Shown here piece by piece: positions 14,972-22,969 of a DNA stretch of 27,827 nucleotides. Within the stretch, counting starts at the first letter, position 1, and each line of letters opens with the position of its first letter. Origin of the DNA: JBQCDV01 sp051960855 (GTDB taxonomy: Bacteria; Actinomycetota; Actinomycetes; JAJZTN01); the NCBI GenBank assembly GCA_051960855.1, contig JBQCDV010000063.1, positions 1 through 27,827 of the forward strand, written 5' to 3'. Position numbers and translations under genes: made by a program. The notes beneath the pieces are model-generated. The model did no database searches and was not told where the DNA came from. It saw nothing but the letters and a program-made list of their open reading frames with translations.

Positions 14972-17032
14972 GTGGCTGTTCCGGAGAGTTTCGACGGTCA
15001 GGATCCGACGGAAGCCGACATCGCGCCTGAGGAGGCCCCCAGCCTGGCAGACGACTCCTACGGCGCCAGCGCGATCACCGTCCTCGAGGGCCTGGACGCC
15101 GTCCGCAAGCGCCCGGGCATGTACATCGGCTCCACGGGTGAGCGCGGGCTGCACCATCTGGTCTACGAGGTCGTCGACAACTCCGTCGACGAGGCCCTCG
15201 CCGGCTTCTGCGACACCATCGGCGTCACCCTCACCGCGGACGGCGGTCTCCGCTGCCGCGACAACGGCCGCGGCATCCCCGTCGACGTCATCCCCTCCGA
15301 GGGCCGCCCGGCCGTCGAGGTGGTGCTCACCGTGCTGCACGCCGGGGGCAAGTTCGGCGGCGGCGGCTACTCCGTCTCCGGCGGCCTGCACGGCGTCGGC
15401 GTCTCGGTCGTCAACGCCCTGTCCCGCCGGCTCGAGATCGAGGTCCGGCGGCAGGGTCACGTCTGGCGCCAGACCTACCTGATGGGAGTGCCGGAGGCCC
15501 CGCTCGCCAAGGGTGAGGAGACCGACGAGACCGGCACGACCGTCACCTTCTGGCCCAACGAAGACATCTTCGAGACGGTCGACTTCGACTGGGAGACGCT
15601 GCGGACCCGGTTCCAGCAGACGGCCTTCCTCAACAAGGGCCTTGAGATCACGTTCACCGACGAGCGGGTGCAGGCGGGCGACGACGCCGAGGACGAGCCC
15701 GCGACACCGGAGGGCGACGCCCAGGAACGCCGCAGCGTGAGCTACCGCTACGACGGCGGCCTCGTCGACTACGTCCGGCACGTCAATTCCTCGAAGCGCT
15801 CCGACGTGGTGCACCCCGACGTCATCTCCCTCGAGGCCGAGGACACCGAGCGGTCGCTGGCCCTCGAGCTGGCGATGCAGTGGACGACGGCCTACTCCGA
15901 GTCGGTCTACACGTTCGCCAACACCATCAACACCCACGAGGGCGGCACGCACGAGGAGGGCTTCCGGGCGGCGCTGACACGGCTGGTCAACGAGTTCGCC
16001 CGCGAGCAGAAGCTGCTCAAGGAGAAGGACGACAACCTCACCGGTGACGACATCCGGGAGGGCCTCACCGCCATCATCTCGGTCAAGCTCGGCGAGCCGC
16101 AGTTCGAGGGCCAGACCAAGACCAAGCTGGGCAACACCGAGGTCAAGAGCTTCGTGCAGCGTGTGGTCGGCGAAGAGTTCGGCCACTGGCTGGGCAGCCA
16201 CCCCAACGAGGGACGCGACATCGTGCGCAAGGCCATCCAAGCCTCGGCCGCGCGCATCGCTGCTCGCAAGGCGCGGGAGACCGCCCGCCGCAAGGGCCTG
16301 CTGGAGTCCCAGTCACTGCCGGGCAAGCTGGCGGACTGCCAGTCCAATGACCCGACCAAGTGCGAGATCTTCATCGTCGAGGGTGACTCCGCGGGTGGCT
16401 CGGCCAAGGGTGGCCGCGACCCGCACACGCAGGCGATCCTCCCGATCCGCGGCAAGATCCTCAACGTCGAGAAGGCCCGCATCGACCGGGTGCTGCAGAA
16501 CACCGAGGTCCAGGCCCTTATCTCGGCCTTCGGCACCGGTATTCACGAGGATTTCGACATCAGCAAGTTGCGCTATCACAAGATTGTGCTGATGGCCGAC
16601 GCCGATGTGGACGGCCAGCACATCCGGACGCTGCTGCTCACGCTGCTGTTCCGTTTCATGCGGCCGCTCATCGAGAACGGCTACGTCTACCTCGCCCAGC
16701 CCCCGCTGTACCGGCTCAAGTGGACCAATGCCGAGCACGAGTTCGTCTACTCCGACCGGGAGCGGGATGCGGTCATGGAGGCGGGTCTCGCGGCGGGCAA
16801 GCGAATTCCCAAGGACAACGGTATCCAGCGGTACAAGGGTCTCGGCGAGATGAACGCCCGGGAGCTGTGGGAGACGACCATGGACCCGTCGCAGCGCATC
16901 CTCCTCCAGGTCACCCTCGAGGACGCCGCCGCTGCCGACGAGATCTTCTCCGTCCTGATGGGCGAGGACGTGGACTCCCGGCGCAGCTTCATCCAGCGCA
17001 ACGCCAAGGACGTGCGCTTCCTCGACATCTAG
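14972..17032 (+). CDS. gyrB: DNA gyrase subunit B
   Basis: ATPase subunit of gyrase, which introduces negative supercoils with GyrA. From GTG 14972 the protein has 686 residues. The GHKL ATPase site includes E66 and N70 in YEVVDNSVDEAL, the DNGRGIP loop and GGLHGVG (about 137-143). The transducer domain holds QTKTKLGN, and the TOPRIM region has EGDSAGGSAKGGRDPHTQAILPIRGKILNVEKAR and DADVDGQHI. The C-terminus is canonical (NAKDVRFLDI). An acidic low-complexity insertion (DDAEDEPATPEGDAQE) lies in the middle. GTG 14933 is an alternative start with no better ribosome site; 14972 has GGGGA just upstream. gyrA follows after 81 bp. Confidence 0.97.
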   Translation: MAVPESFDGQDPTEADIAPEEAPSLADDSYGASAITVLEGLDAVRKRPGMYIGSTGERGLHHLVYEVVDNSVDEALAGFCDTIGVTLTADGGLRCRDNGRGIPVDVIPSEGRPAVEVVLTVLHAGGKFGGGGYSVSGGLHGVGVSVVNALSRRLEIEVRRQGHVWRQTYLMGVPEAPLAKGEETDETGTTVTFWPNEDIFETVDFDWETLRTRFQQTAFLNKGLEITFTDERVQAGDDAEDEPATPEGDAQERRSVSYRYDGGLVDYVRHVNSSKRSDVVHPDVISLEAEDTERSLALELAMQWTTAYSESVYTFANTINTHEGGTHEEGFRAALTRLVNEFAREQKLLKEKDDNLTGDDIREGLTAIISVKLGEPQFEGQTKTKLGNTEVKSFVQRVVGEEFGHWLGSHPNEGRDIVRKAIQASAARIAARKARETARRKGLLESQSLPGKLADCQSNDPTKCEIFIVEGDSAGGSAKGGRDPHTQAILPIRGKILNVEKARIDRVLQNTEVQALISAFGTGIHEDFDISKLRYHKIVLMADADVDGQHIRTLLLTLLFRFMRPLIENGYVYLAQPPLYRLKWTNAEHEFVYSDRERDAVMEAGLAAGKRIPKDNGIQRYKGLGEMNARELWETTMDPSQRILLQVTLEDAAAADEIFSVLMGEDVDSRRSFIQRNAKDVRFLDI

Positions 17033-17044
17033 CCCTGACCGGCC

Positions 17045-17065
17045 TTCTCGTCACGACGACGAGAA
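17045..17065 (+). promoter_or_regulatory. Hairpin in the gyrB-gyrA gap
   Basis: TTCTCGTC-ACGAC-GACGAGAA is a perfect 8-bp stem with a 5-nt loop, beginning 12 nt after the gyrB stop. No T tract follows. It may act as an mRNA-processing or attenuation element between two genes needed in balanced amounts. Confidence 0.5.
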
Positions 17066-17113
17066 CCAGGGACAGCGGCGGTCGAGGATGAGCATTGATG
17101 AGAGGACGAGCTT

Positions 17114-20100
17114 GTGAGCGACGTGACTGACGGTCTGCCTCCGGAGGGTGGCGACCGCGTCCAGGCGGTTGACCTGCAGCTGGAGATGCAGCGGTCCTAT
17201 CTGGACTACGCAATGTCGGTCATCGTCGGGCGCGCGCTGCCCGAGGTGCGGGACGGCCTGAAGCCCGTGCACCGCCGCGTGCTGTACGCGATGTACGACG
17301 GCGGCTACCGTCCCGACCGCGCGTACAGCAAGTGCGCTCGCGTGGTCGGCGACGTCATGGGTACCTATCACCCGCACGGTGACGGCGCGATCTACGACAC
17401 CCTCGTGCGGCTCGCGCAGCCGTGGTCGCTGCGCTATCCGCTCGTCGATGGCCAGGGAAACTTTGGCTCGCCCGGTAATGACCCGGCAGCGGCAATGAGG
17501 TACTGCGTCGTCGGTGACACCCGTGTTCGGCTTGCTGACGGCTCCACGCCGCGCATCGCCGACATCGTCCCGGACGCCGCGCCCAACAGCGACAACGACA
17601 TCGAGCTCAAGGTGCGTGACCGCTCTGGTCTGCCCGTGCGTGCGACCAAGCTCTTCCACTCCGGAGCCCATCCCACGCTGTCTCTTACAACCCGCGAAGG
17701 CTACTCGCTTACGGGAACTCACAATCACCCCGTGCTCTGCCTGGTCAACGTTGGCGATGTCCCCACCCTGCTGTGGAAGTTGCTGGAAGAGATTGAGCCA
17801 GGGGATTCAGTCGTGCTCAGCCGAGCGTCGGCAGTCGAGTGGGGATACTCGGGGGACCTGCACGGCGAGGCATTTCTGGCGGGAGCGTTCGTCAGCGAGG
17901 GTTTTGTTTCCGCGTCACGAGCTGGGTTCAACAACACGGATCAAGAGTTCTTCGACCGGGTTGTGGAGTTGTATGACCGGCACGTCGGGGGCCGCCGATA
18001 CGTGTCATCCCGCATCCTCCGATCGGGGTCCCGTTGCTTCGAGCTAGACATCCATCAGCTGGACAAACTCGAGGCCAGTTGCCTTGCATCTCTGCAAGGG
18101 CAGCGCAGCGCGGCGAAGAGCGTGCCCGAGTTCGTGTGGTCCTCCCCGCTCGACGTCAAGGCAGCATTCCTACAGGCTCTGTTTACAGGCGACGGCTCTG
18201 CCTCGGCTCTAGCTCGGAACTCTGTCCAAATTTCCTACTCCACCTGCAGCCAAACGCTTGCAACCCAGGTGCAGGATCTCCTCCTGGAGTTCGGCATCGT
18301 CGCGCGCCTCTGCCGCTACGCGAGTGGCGAGATCAAGGTTGTCATCAGCAACCGCCGCGATGCGCGCATATTCAACCAGTCCATCGGATTCTTCGGCGTC
18401 AAGGGCGAAAAGCTCCGCCGCATCTGTGGCGGTCTGCCGACCTCATCCACCTCTCTCAGCCGCGACTTGGTGCCAGGAGTAGCTGCCTTCCTCCGCGCAC
18501 ACGGCGGGGAGAAGTGGGGCGACCGTGACTGGCTCCGCAGGCACAACCTCGACCGTGTTGAGCGGTGGGAGCGGAACTTCCACGAGATCTTGGATCATGT
18601 CTCGCCGGAAGCGGAAGACGTCATCGTTCCGCTCGTCGACGGTCGCTTCTACTACGCGACGGTCGAGGCCGTTCGGCCTGCTGGCGTCCAGGACGTCTAC
18701 AGCCTCCGAGTCGACACCGACGACCACTCGTTCATCACCAACGGCTTCGTCAGCCACAACACCGAGTGCCGGATGGCGCCGCTGGCCATGGAGATGGTCC
18801 GCGACATCGACGAGGACACCGTCGACTTCCAACCCAACTACGACGGCCGCTCCAGTGAGCCGCTCATTCTCCCCAGCCGTTTCCCCAACCTGTTGGTTAA
18901 TGGCTCGGCTGGTATCGCGGTCGGTATGGCGACCAACATCCCGCCCCACAACCTCCGCGAGGTTGCGGCGGGTGTGCAGTGGTTCCTCGACAACCCGGAG
19001 GCCACTCACGAGGAGCTGCTCGGGGCGCTGCTGCAGCGCATCACCGGTCCCGACTTCCCGACCGGCGCTCTCATCATGGGCCGCCGCGGGATCGAGGAGG
19101 CCTACCGGACCGGGCGCGGCTCGATCACGATGCGAGCGGTCGTCGAGGTCGAGGAGATCCAGGGCCGGCAGTGTCTCGTCATCACCGAGCTGCCCTACCA
19201 GGTCAACCCCGACAACCTCGCCCTCAAGATCGCCGAACTCGTCAAGGACGGCCGGATCCAGGGGATCGCCGATGTCCGAGACGAGACCTCCAGCCGGACC
19301 GGCCAGCGACTGGTCATCGTCCTCAAGCGCGACGCGGTAGCCAAGGTCGTCCTCAACAACCTGTACAAGCACACTCAGCTGCAGGACAACTTCAGCGCCA
19401 ACATGCTCGCGCTGGTCGACGGGGTGCCGAGGACGCTCTCGCTCGACGGGTTCGTCCGGCACTGGGTGGCCCACCAGATCGATGTCATCGTCCGGCGCAC
19501 CCGCTTCCGGCTGCGGAAGGCTGAGGAGCGCGCCCACATCCTGCGGGCGCTGCTTAAGGCGCTCGACCGGATCGACGAGGTCATCGCGCTGATCCGCGCG
19601 AGCGAGTCAGCCGACGTCGCGAAGACCGGCCTGATGGACCTGCTCGAGATCGACGACGTCCAGGCCGGCGAGATCCTCAACATGCAGCTGCGGCGGCTCG
19701 CAGCCCTCGAGCGGCAGAACCTGCTCGACCAGTACGACGAGCTGATGCGCCAGATCGAGGAGTACCAGGCGATCCTGGCCTCGGAGGAGCGCCAGCGGCA
19801 GATCGTCAGCGAGGAGCTGGCGGCGATTGTGGAGCGCTACGGCGACGAGCGGCGCACCCGGATCATCCCCTTCGACGGCGACATGTCGATGGAGGACCTG
19901 ATCCCCGAGGAGCCGGTGGTCGTCACCATCACGCGGGGCGGCTATGCCAAGCGCACCAAGGTCGACCTCTATCGGTCGCAGCGCCGCGGTGGCAAGGGCG
20001 TCAAGGGTGCCCAGCTGCGCGGCGACGACGTCGTCGAGCACTTCTTCGTCACGACCACGCACCACTGGGTGCTCTTCTTCACCGACAAGGGCCGCGTCTA

Positions 20101-20986
20101 CCGGTCCAAGGCCTACGAGCTGCCCGAGGCCGGTCGCGACGCCAAGGGCCAGCACGTGGCCAACCTCATGGCCTTCCAGCCCGACGAGCAGATCGCTGCG
20201 GTCCTGACCCTGCGCGACTACGAGGTGGCTGACTACCTCGTGCTGGCCACCGAGAAGGGCTACGTCAAGAAGACCCGTCTCGGCGACTACGACTCCAACC
20301 GCAGCGGCGGCATCATCGCGATCTCGTTCAAGGACGAGGACGACAAGCTCATCGGCGCCCGACTCGTCAGCGCCGACGACGACCTGCTGCTGGTCTCCCG
20401 CAAGGGGCAGTCGGTCCGCTTCCGCGCCGACGACGGGCAGCTGCGGCCGATGGGACGTGCGACCGGCGGCGTGACGGGGATGCGCTTCCGCGACGGCGAC
20501 TCCCTGCTCGCGGTCTCCGTCGTCCGGGCCGACATCGACGGCATCGCCTACCTCGTCACCGTCACCGACGGTGGCTACGCCAAGCGCACGCGCATCGACG
20601 AGTACCGGCTGCAGGGCCGCGGCGGCATGGGCATCAAGGCCGCCCGCCTGAACGACGAACGTGGGCAGCTCGTGGGAGCGTTCGTGGCCGTCGAGACCGA
20701 CGAGGTCCTCGTCGTCATGGCCAGCGGCAAGGTCGTGCGCACGCCGGTGTCCGAGGTGCCGCCGAAGGGTCGCGACACCATGGGCGTCATCCTGGCGAAG
20801 CCGGACAACGGCGACGCCATCGTCGCGGTCGCCCGCAACGCCGAGCCGGTCGCCGAGGAGGAGATCGAGGCGCTGCCGACCGACGTGGCCGAGGTGCCCG
20901 CCGCGGATCAGGACGAGGTACTGTCCGACGAGGCACGTGCACCTGAGTCAGGTCCGGTGCAGCCGGATGAGGGAGACGACGAGTGA
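17114..20986 (+). CDS. gyrA: DNA gyrase subunit A precursor with in-frame intein
   Basis: Cleaves and religates DNA through an active-site tyrosine. The 1290-residue precursor consists of an N-extein ending in the catalytic Tyr130 (AAMRY), a 419-residue intein (131-549) and a C-extein starting at Thr550 (TECRMAPLAMEM). Splicing would give an 871-residue GyrA, a normal length. The quinolone-determining stretch reads HPHGDGAIYD (86-95), with Gly91 at the position of E. coli Ser83. The C-terminal beta-pinwheel begins with the GyrA box QRRGGKG (956-962 of the precursor) and ends in an acidic tail. GTG 17114 is preceded by a purine-rich GAGAGGACGAG. It sits downstream of gyrB and overlaps the DUF3566 start. 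Enzyme function depends on intein removal, because the intein separates the catalytic Tyr from the rest of the domain. Confidence 0.97.
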   Translation: MSDVTDGLPPEGGDRVQAVDLQLEMQRSYLDYAMSVIVGRALPEVRDGLKPVHRRVLYAMYDGGYRPDRAYSKCARVVGDVMGTYHPHGDGAIYDTLVRLAQPWSLRYPLVDGQGNFGSPGNDPAAAMRYCVVGDTRVRLADGSTPRIADIVPDAAPNSDNDIELKVRDRSGLPVRATKLFHSGAHPTLSLTTREGYSLTGTHNHPVLCLVNVGDVPTLLWKLLEEIEPGDSVVLSRASAVEWGYSGDLHGEAFLAGAFVSEGFVSASRAGFNNTDQEFFDRVVELYDRHVGGRRYVSSRILRSGSRCFELDIHQLDKLEASCLASLQGQRSAAKSVPEFVWSSPLDVKAAFLQALFTGDGSASALARNSVQISYSTCSQTLATQVQDLLLEFGIVARLCRYASGEIKVVISNRRDARIFNQSIGFFGVKGEKLRRICGGLPTSSTSLSRDLVPGVAAFLRAHGGEKWGDRDWLRRHNLDRVERWERNFHEILDHVSPEAEDVIVPLVDGRFYYATVEAVRPAGVQDVYSLRVDTDDHSFITNGFVSHNTECRMAPLAMEMVRDIDEDTVDFQPNYDGRSSEPLILPSRFPNLLVNGSAGIAVGMATNIPPHNLREVAAGVQWFLDNPEATHEELLGALLQRITGPDFPTGALIMGRRGIEEAYRTGRGSITMRAVVEVEEIQGRQCLVITELPYQVNPDNLALKIAELVKDGRIQGIADVRDETSSRTGQRLVIVLKRDAVAKVVLNNLYKHTQLQDNFSANMLALVDGVPRTLSLDGFVRHWVAHQIDVIVRRTRFRLRKAEERAHILRALLKALDRIDEVIALIRASESADVAKTGLMDLLEIDDVQAGEILNMQLRRLAALERQNLLDQYDELMRQIEEYQAILASEERQRQIVSEELAAIVERYGDERRTRIIPFDGDMSMEDLIPEEPVVVTITRGGYAKRTKVDLYRSQRRGGKGVKGAQLRGDDVVEHFFVTTTHHWVLFFTDKGRVYRSKAYELPEAGRDAKGQHVANLMAFQPDEQIAAVLTLRDYEVADYLVLATEKGYVKKTRLGDYDSNRSGGIIAISFKDEDDKLIGARLVSADDDLLLVSRKGQSVRFRADDGQLRPMGRATGGVTGMRFRDGDSLLAVSVVRADIDGIAYLVTVTDGGYAKRTRIDEYRLQGRGGMGIKAARLNDERGQLVGAFVAVETDEVLVVMASGKVVRTPVSEVPPKGRDTMGVILAKPDNGDAIVAVARNAEPVAEEEIEALPTDVAEVPAADQDEVLSDEARAPESGPVQPDEGDDE
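17504..18760 (+). mobile_element. GyrA intein with LAGLIDADG homing endonuclease domain
   Basis: The insertion is exactly 419 codons, from Cys1 (after Tyr130 of GyrA) to Asn419, with Thr as the +1 residue. Splicing motifs are complete: block A CVVGDTRV, block B GTHNHP with Thr72 and His75, block F VYSLRVDTDDHSFITNG, and block G FVSHN with the penultimate His. The first half resembles the mycobacterial GyrA mini-inteins (RIADIVP, PNSDNDIELKV, PTLLWKL) and uses the same insertion site. Unlike the 198-residue M. xenopi element, it keeps a central endonuclease with LAGAFVSEG (acidic Glu132) and LQALFTGDG (acidic Asp230). Base composition looks less GC-rich than the flanking exteins, as expected for a horizontally moving element. 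It is likely splicing-competent and may still be a homing element. Confidence 0.96.
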
Positions 20987-21504
20987 GCAGCGCCGACTAC
21001 CCGCGCGAGCGCGCTCGCGACGCCGGCGACCCGACGCAGAGCATGCCTCCGGTCACGGGCTGGAACCGCAGTGCGACCGCCGAGCGGGTCGACACCCGCA
21101 CGGCAACCACCACCACCCGCCCGGCCGCCGGCCGCGTCCCTCGCGCCCGCCTCGTGGTCACCCGCGTCGACCCCTGGTCGGTGATGAAGCTCGGCTTCCT
21201 GCTCTCCATCGCCCTCGGCATCGTGCTCGTCATCGCCGTCGTCGTGCTGTGGTCGGTGCTCAACGGCATGGGCGTCTTCTCCTCCGTCAACGACCTGGTC
21301 AACCAGATCGTGTCGACCGAGGGCGGCAAGCAGTTCGACGTCCTGCGCTACGCCGGGCTGTCACGCGTGGTTGGCGTCAGCACGATCCTCGCGTTGGTCA
21401 ACGTCGTGCTGATCACGGCTCTGGCCACACTCGGTGCTTTCCTGTACAACCTCGCCGCCAGCCTCGTCGGCGGTCTGCACGTGACGCTGGCCGAGGACGT
21501 CTGA
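20983..21504 (+). CDS. DUF3566 membrane protein
   Basis: Conserved actinobacterial membrane protein of unknown function that habitually follows gyrA (Rv0007 position in M. tuberculosis). The 173 residues comprise a disordered N-terminus of about 55 residues, a conserved RARLVVTRVDPWSVMKLGFLLS segment leading into a first transmembrane helix (about 70-92), an extracytoplasmic part (NDLVNQIVSTEGGKQFDVLRYAG) and a second helix (about 130-156) ending in LVGGLHVTLAED. The GTG start and the gyrA stop overlap as GTGA, so expression is coupled to gyrase. Family assignment is by recognition of these motifs; the role is unknown. Confidence 0.9.
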   Translation: MSSADYPRERARDAGDPTQSMPPVTGWNRSATAERVDTRTATTTTRPAAGRVPRARLVVTRVDPWSVMKLGFLLSIALGIVLVIAVVVLWSVLNGMGVFSSVNDLVNQIVSTEGGKQFDVLRYAGLSRVVGVSTILALVNVVLITALATLGAFLYNLAASLVGGLHVTLAEDV

Positions 21505-21520
21505 GCCTCGGCGCGTCGTG

Positions 21521-21526
21521 TAGTCT
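21521..21526 (+). promoter_or_regulatory. Probable tRNA-Ile promoter -10 box
   Basis: TAGTCT lies 46 bp before the tRNA. A small hairpin (CGTGAC-CTC-GTCACG, 21544-21558) lies in the leader that RNase P would remove. Confidence 0.45.
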
Positions 21527-21572
21527 GTCGGCTCGTGCTCGTACGTGACCTCGTCACGCACCAGCGCGGTCC

Positions 21573-21646
21573 GGGCCTATAGCTCAGTCGGTTAGAGCGC
21601 TTCCCTGATAAGGAAGAGGTCAGTGGTTCAAGTCCACTTAGGCCCA
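21573..21646 (+). tRNA. tRNA-Ile (anticodon GAT)
   Basis: The 74-nt cloverleaf has acceptor arms GGGCCTA/TAGGCCC with discriminator A, the TAGCTCAG D-arm start, anticodon arm CTTCC/GGAAG with loop CTGATAA (GAT at 21607-21609), and TTCAAGT in the T loop. CCA is not encoded. tRNA-Ile and tRNA-Ala after gyrA are a standard actinobacterial arrangement. Confidence 0.97.
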
Positions 21647-21724
21647 CGCGTGTCCGTCCCCCTCCGCCCGGCCGATCCGCCTGGCGGCGCAGGATGGGCA
21701 GAGGTCGAGCCCTGAGAGGCGGTC

Positions 21725-21871
21725 ATGAAGAAGTTGCTGCTCGCGGTCGCGGCCGTCGCCGGAGGGCTCGTCGGCTACCGCAAGCTGACCGCTGCCAAGG
21801 CCGACCAGGCGCTGTGGTCGGAAGCGACCGACAACCCGTCGACACCCGCCTCGCCCGCGACCGGCGCCTAG
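21725..21871 (+). CDS. DLW-39 family small protein
   Basis: A 48-residue peptide, MKKLLLAVAAVAGGLVGYRK..., with a hydrophobic N-terminal helix (about 3-17) and a charged C-terminal half, ADQALWSEATDN, followed by a short Pro/Ser/Ala tail. The length, the MKKLLL start, the YRK after the helix and the W(S/A)EATD ending match the small actinobacterial DLW-39 family found at this locus between gyrA and the tRNA genes. The name-giving DLW reads ALW here. A Shine-Dalgarno-like GAGAGGCGG precedes the ATG. Function is unknown for the whole family. It lies between tRNA-Ile and tRNA-Ala. Confidence 0.85.
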   Translation: MKKLLLAVAAVAGGLVGYRKLTAAKADQALWSEATDNPSTPASPATGA

Positions 21872-21922
21872 CCATCGACCGCCCCGTCGGGTCGCACTGA
21901 CCGGACTGGCCGGCCGCTCTCC

Positions 21923-21995
21923 GGGGCCATAGCTCAACTGGCAGAGCACCGCCTTTGCAAGGCGGGGGTTCGGGGTTCGAGTCCCCGTGGCTCCA
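21923..21995 (+). tRNA. tRNA-Ala (anticodon TGC)
   Basis: The 73-nt cloverleaf has acceptor arms GGGGCCA/TGGCTCC that include the G3-U70 pair recognised by alanyl-tRNA synthetase. The anticodon arm is CCGCC/GGCGG with loop TTTGCAA (TGC at 21956-21958). The T loop is TTCGAGT and the discriminator base is A. CCA is not encoded. Confidence 0.97.
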
Positions 21996-22012
21996 CTGTC
22001 GAGAACATGACG

Positions 22013-22038
22013 AAGGGCCGGCCCGAGGGCCGGCCCTT
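22013..22038. terminator. Strong bidirectional hairpin terminator
   Basis: AAGGGCCGGCCC and GGGCCGGCCCTT form a perfect 12-bp inverted repeat around a 2-nt centre. It lies between tRNA-Ala (plus) and the end of the minus-strand gene at 22055. It lacks a T tract beyond two bases, as is common for high-GC terminators, and could serve both converging units. Confidence 0.75.
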
Positions 22039-22054
22039 CCTCATGCAGTCCCTG

Positions 22055-22969
22055 TCAGCTGCGGGTGTGCTTGCCCCGCGTGCCCTCGTCCCGCAGGTCG
22101 ACCTGGCCCTCGCCAAGGGGCCCGGCCGCCCCTTCGCCGAGATCTCCGGTCTCGGTGACCGTGGTGGTCTCGTCCGCGAGGGCGGTGTCGGCGAGCGCCT
22201 CCTCGGGGGTCGCACCGGCGGCATCGCTGGCGGCGGTGGAACCAGCGGCGTCGGAGCTGACGACGCTGTCCGCGTCGTCGTGCCCTGCCGGCACCGAGCC
22301 GGTGGAGAAGCCCTCCCCGGTCTGCCAGAGAGCCGCCGCGTCCTGCTCCGCCTGACGCGCCATGACGGCCCGCACGATCGCGGCCAGGGCGCCGACGACG
22401 AGCAGGATCAGCAGCATCCGCTTCCCGCGGCCCGAGGACGAGTCCTCGTCAGAGTCGTCTCGACTGTCCCGGGTGTCGTCCGTGGCGTCACGTGACGCCT
22501 CCTGGAGCCGTGCCGACCCCGACGCGACAAGGTCGGACAGCGACTCGCCACGCAGAGCCGCGACCGCGGTCGACGCACGGCGCAGAGCCTCGTCCCGCGT
22601 GGGCTGGCTGGACTCCAGAGCGGTGAGCAGGGCCGCGGTGACACGCGGCGTGACGTCGTCGCGCACCCGGGCGGTGGCCTCGGCGAGTCGCGGCTCCGCC
22701 CACGCCCGTGCAGCCTCCGCCCGCGGCTCGCTCCAGTCCCTCGCCGCCTCGCTCCAGTCCTTCGCGGTGACGGACAGATCTCTCGCCGCCTTCGCCGCCT
22801 TGACCTTGGCGGCGGCGGTCGCGGCCTTCGTCGTCGCAGTGGCCTTGGCGGCCTCGGCAGCGGCCACGCCCTTGGCCTTGGCGGTCTCGGCGGCGGCGGC
22901 GCCCTTGGCGGCGGTCGCGGCCGCGGCATCCTTGGCAGCCGTCGTCGCGGCCTTGGTGGCGGTGGACAT
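22055..22969 (-). CDS. Ala-rich protein with single transmembrane segment (Rv0008c position)
   Basis: Not assignable to a characterised function. The 304-residue product has an N-terminal Ala/Lys/Thr-rich half (AAKDAAAATAAKGAAAAE...) predicted to be a long helix similar in composition to histone-H1-like tails. A more ordered middle follows (AARDWSEPRAEAARAWAEPRLAEATARVRDDVTPRVTAALLTAL), then an acidic patch, a transmembrane helix (KRMLLILLVVGALAAIVRAVM) and an acidic C-terminus. Its place and orientation between tRNA-Ala and ppiA correspond to Rv0008c of M. tuberculosis and to DUF5324-type proteins of Streptomyces; the likeness is weak and based on layout. ATG 22969 is chosen over 22975 because GGGAGG (22978-22983) is then 8 nt away. 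Confidence 0.75.
   Translation of the reverse strand: MSTATKAATTAAKDAAAATAAKGAAAAETAKAKGVAAAEAAKATATTKAATAAAKVKAAKAARDLSVTAKDWSEAARDWSEPRAEAARAWAEPRLAEATARVRDDVTPRVTAALLTALESSQPTRDEALRRASTAVAALRGESLSDLVASGSARLQEASRDATDDTRDSRDDSDEDSSSGRGKRMLLILLVVGALAAIVRAVMARQAEQDAAALWQTGEGFSTGSVPAGHDDADSVVSSDAAGSTAASDAAGATPEEALADTALADETTTVTETGDLGEGAAGPLGEGQVDLRDEGTRGKHTRS

Noticed and set aside
14285..16240. A 651-codon open frame on the minus strand across the M3 peptidase and gyrB
   Set aside because: It is a mirror-frame shadow of two certain genes and crosses the gyrB promoter region; the composition is artefactual.
18034..18528. A separate free-standing endonuclease gene in the intein in another frame
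   Set aside because: The LAGLIDADG motifs lie in the gyrA frame itself. The alternative frame is a shadow, so the endonuclease is part of the intein.
21544..21558. Small hairpin before tRNA-Ile as an attenuator or T-box
   Set aside because: It is only 6 bp with a 3-nt loop, and there is no T-box consensus; it is probably just part of the pre-tRNA leader.
22484..22499. Perfect 16-bp palindrome GGCGTCACGTGACGCC with the parS-like centre TCACGTGA
   Set aside because: It matches the parS 16-mer at only 10 positions, differs at the conserved GTTT/AAAC arms, and lies in coding sequence of an unrelated gene. High GC content makes such palindromes likely by chance.
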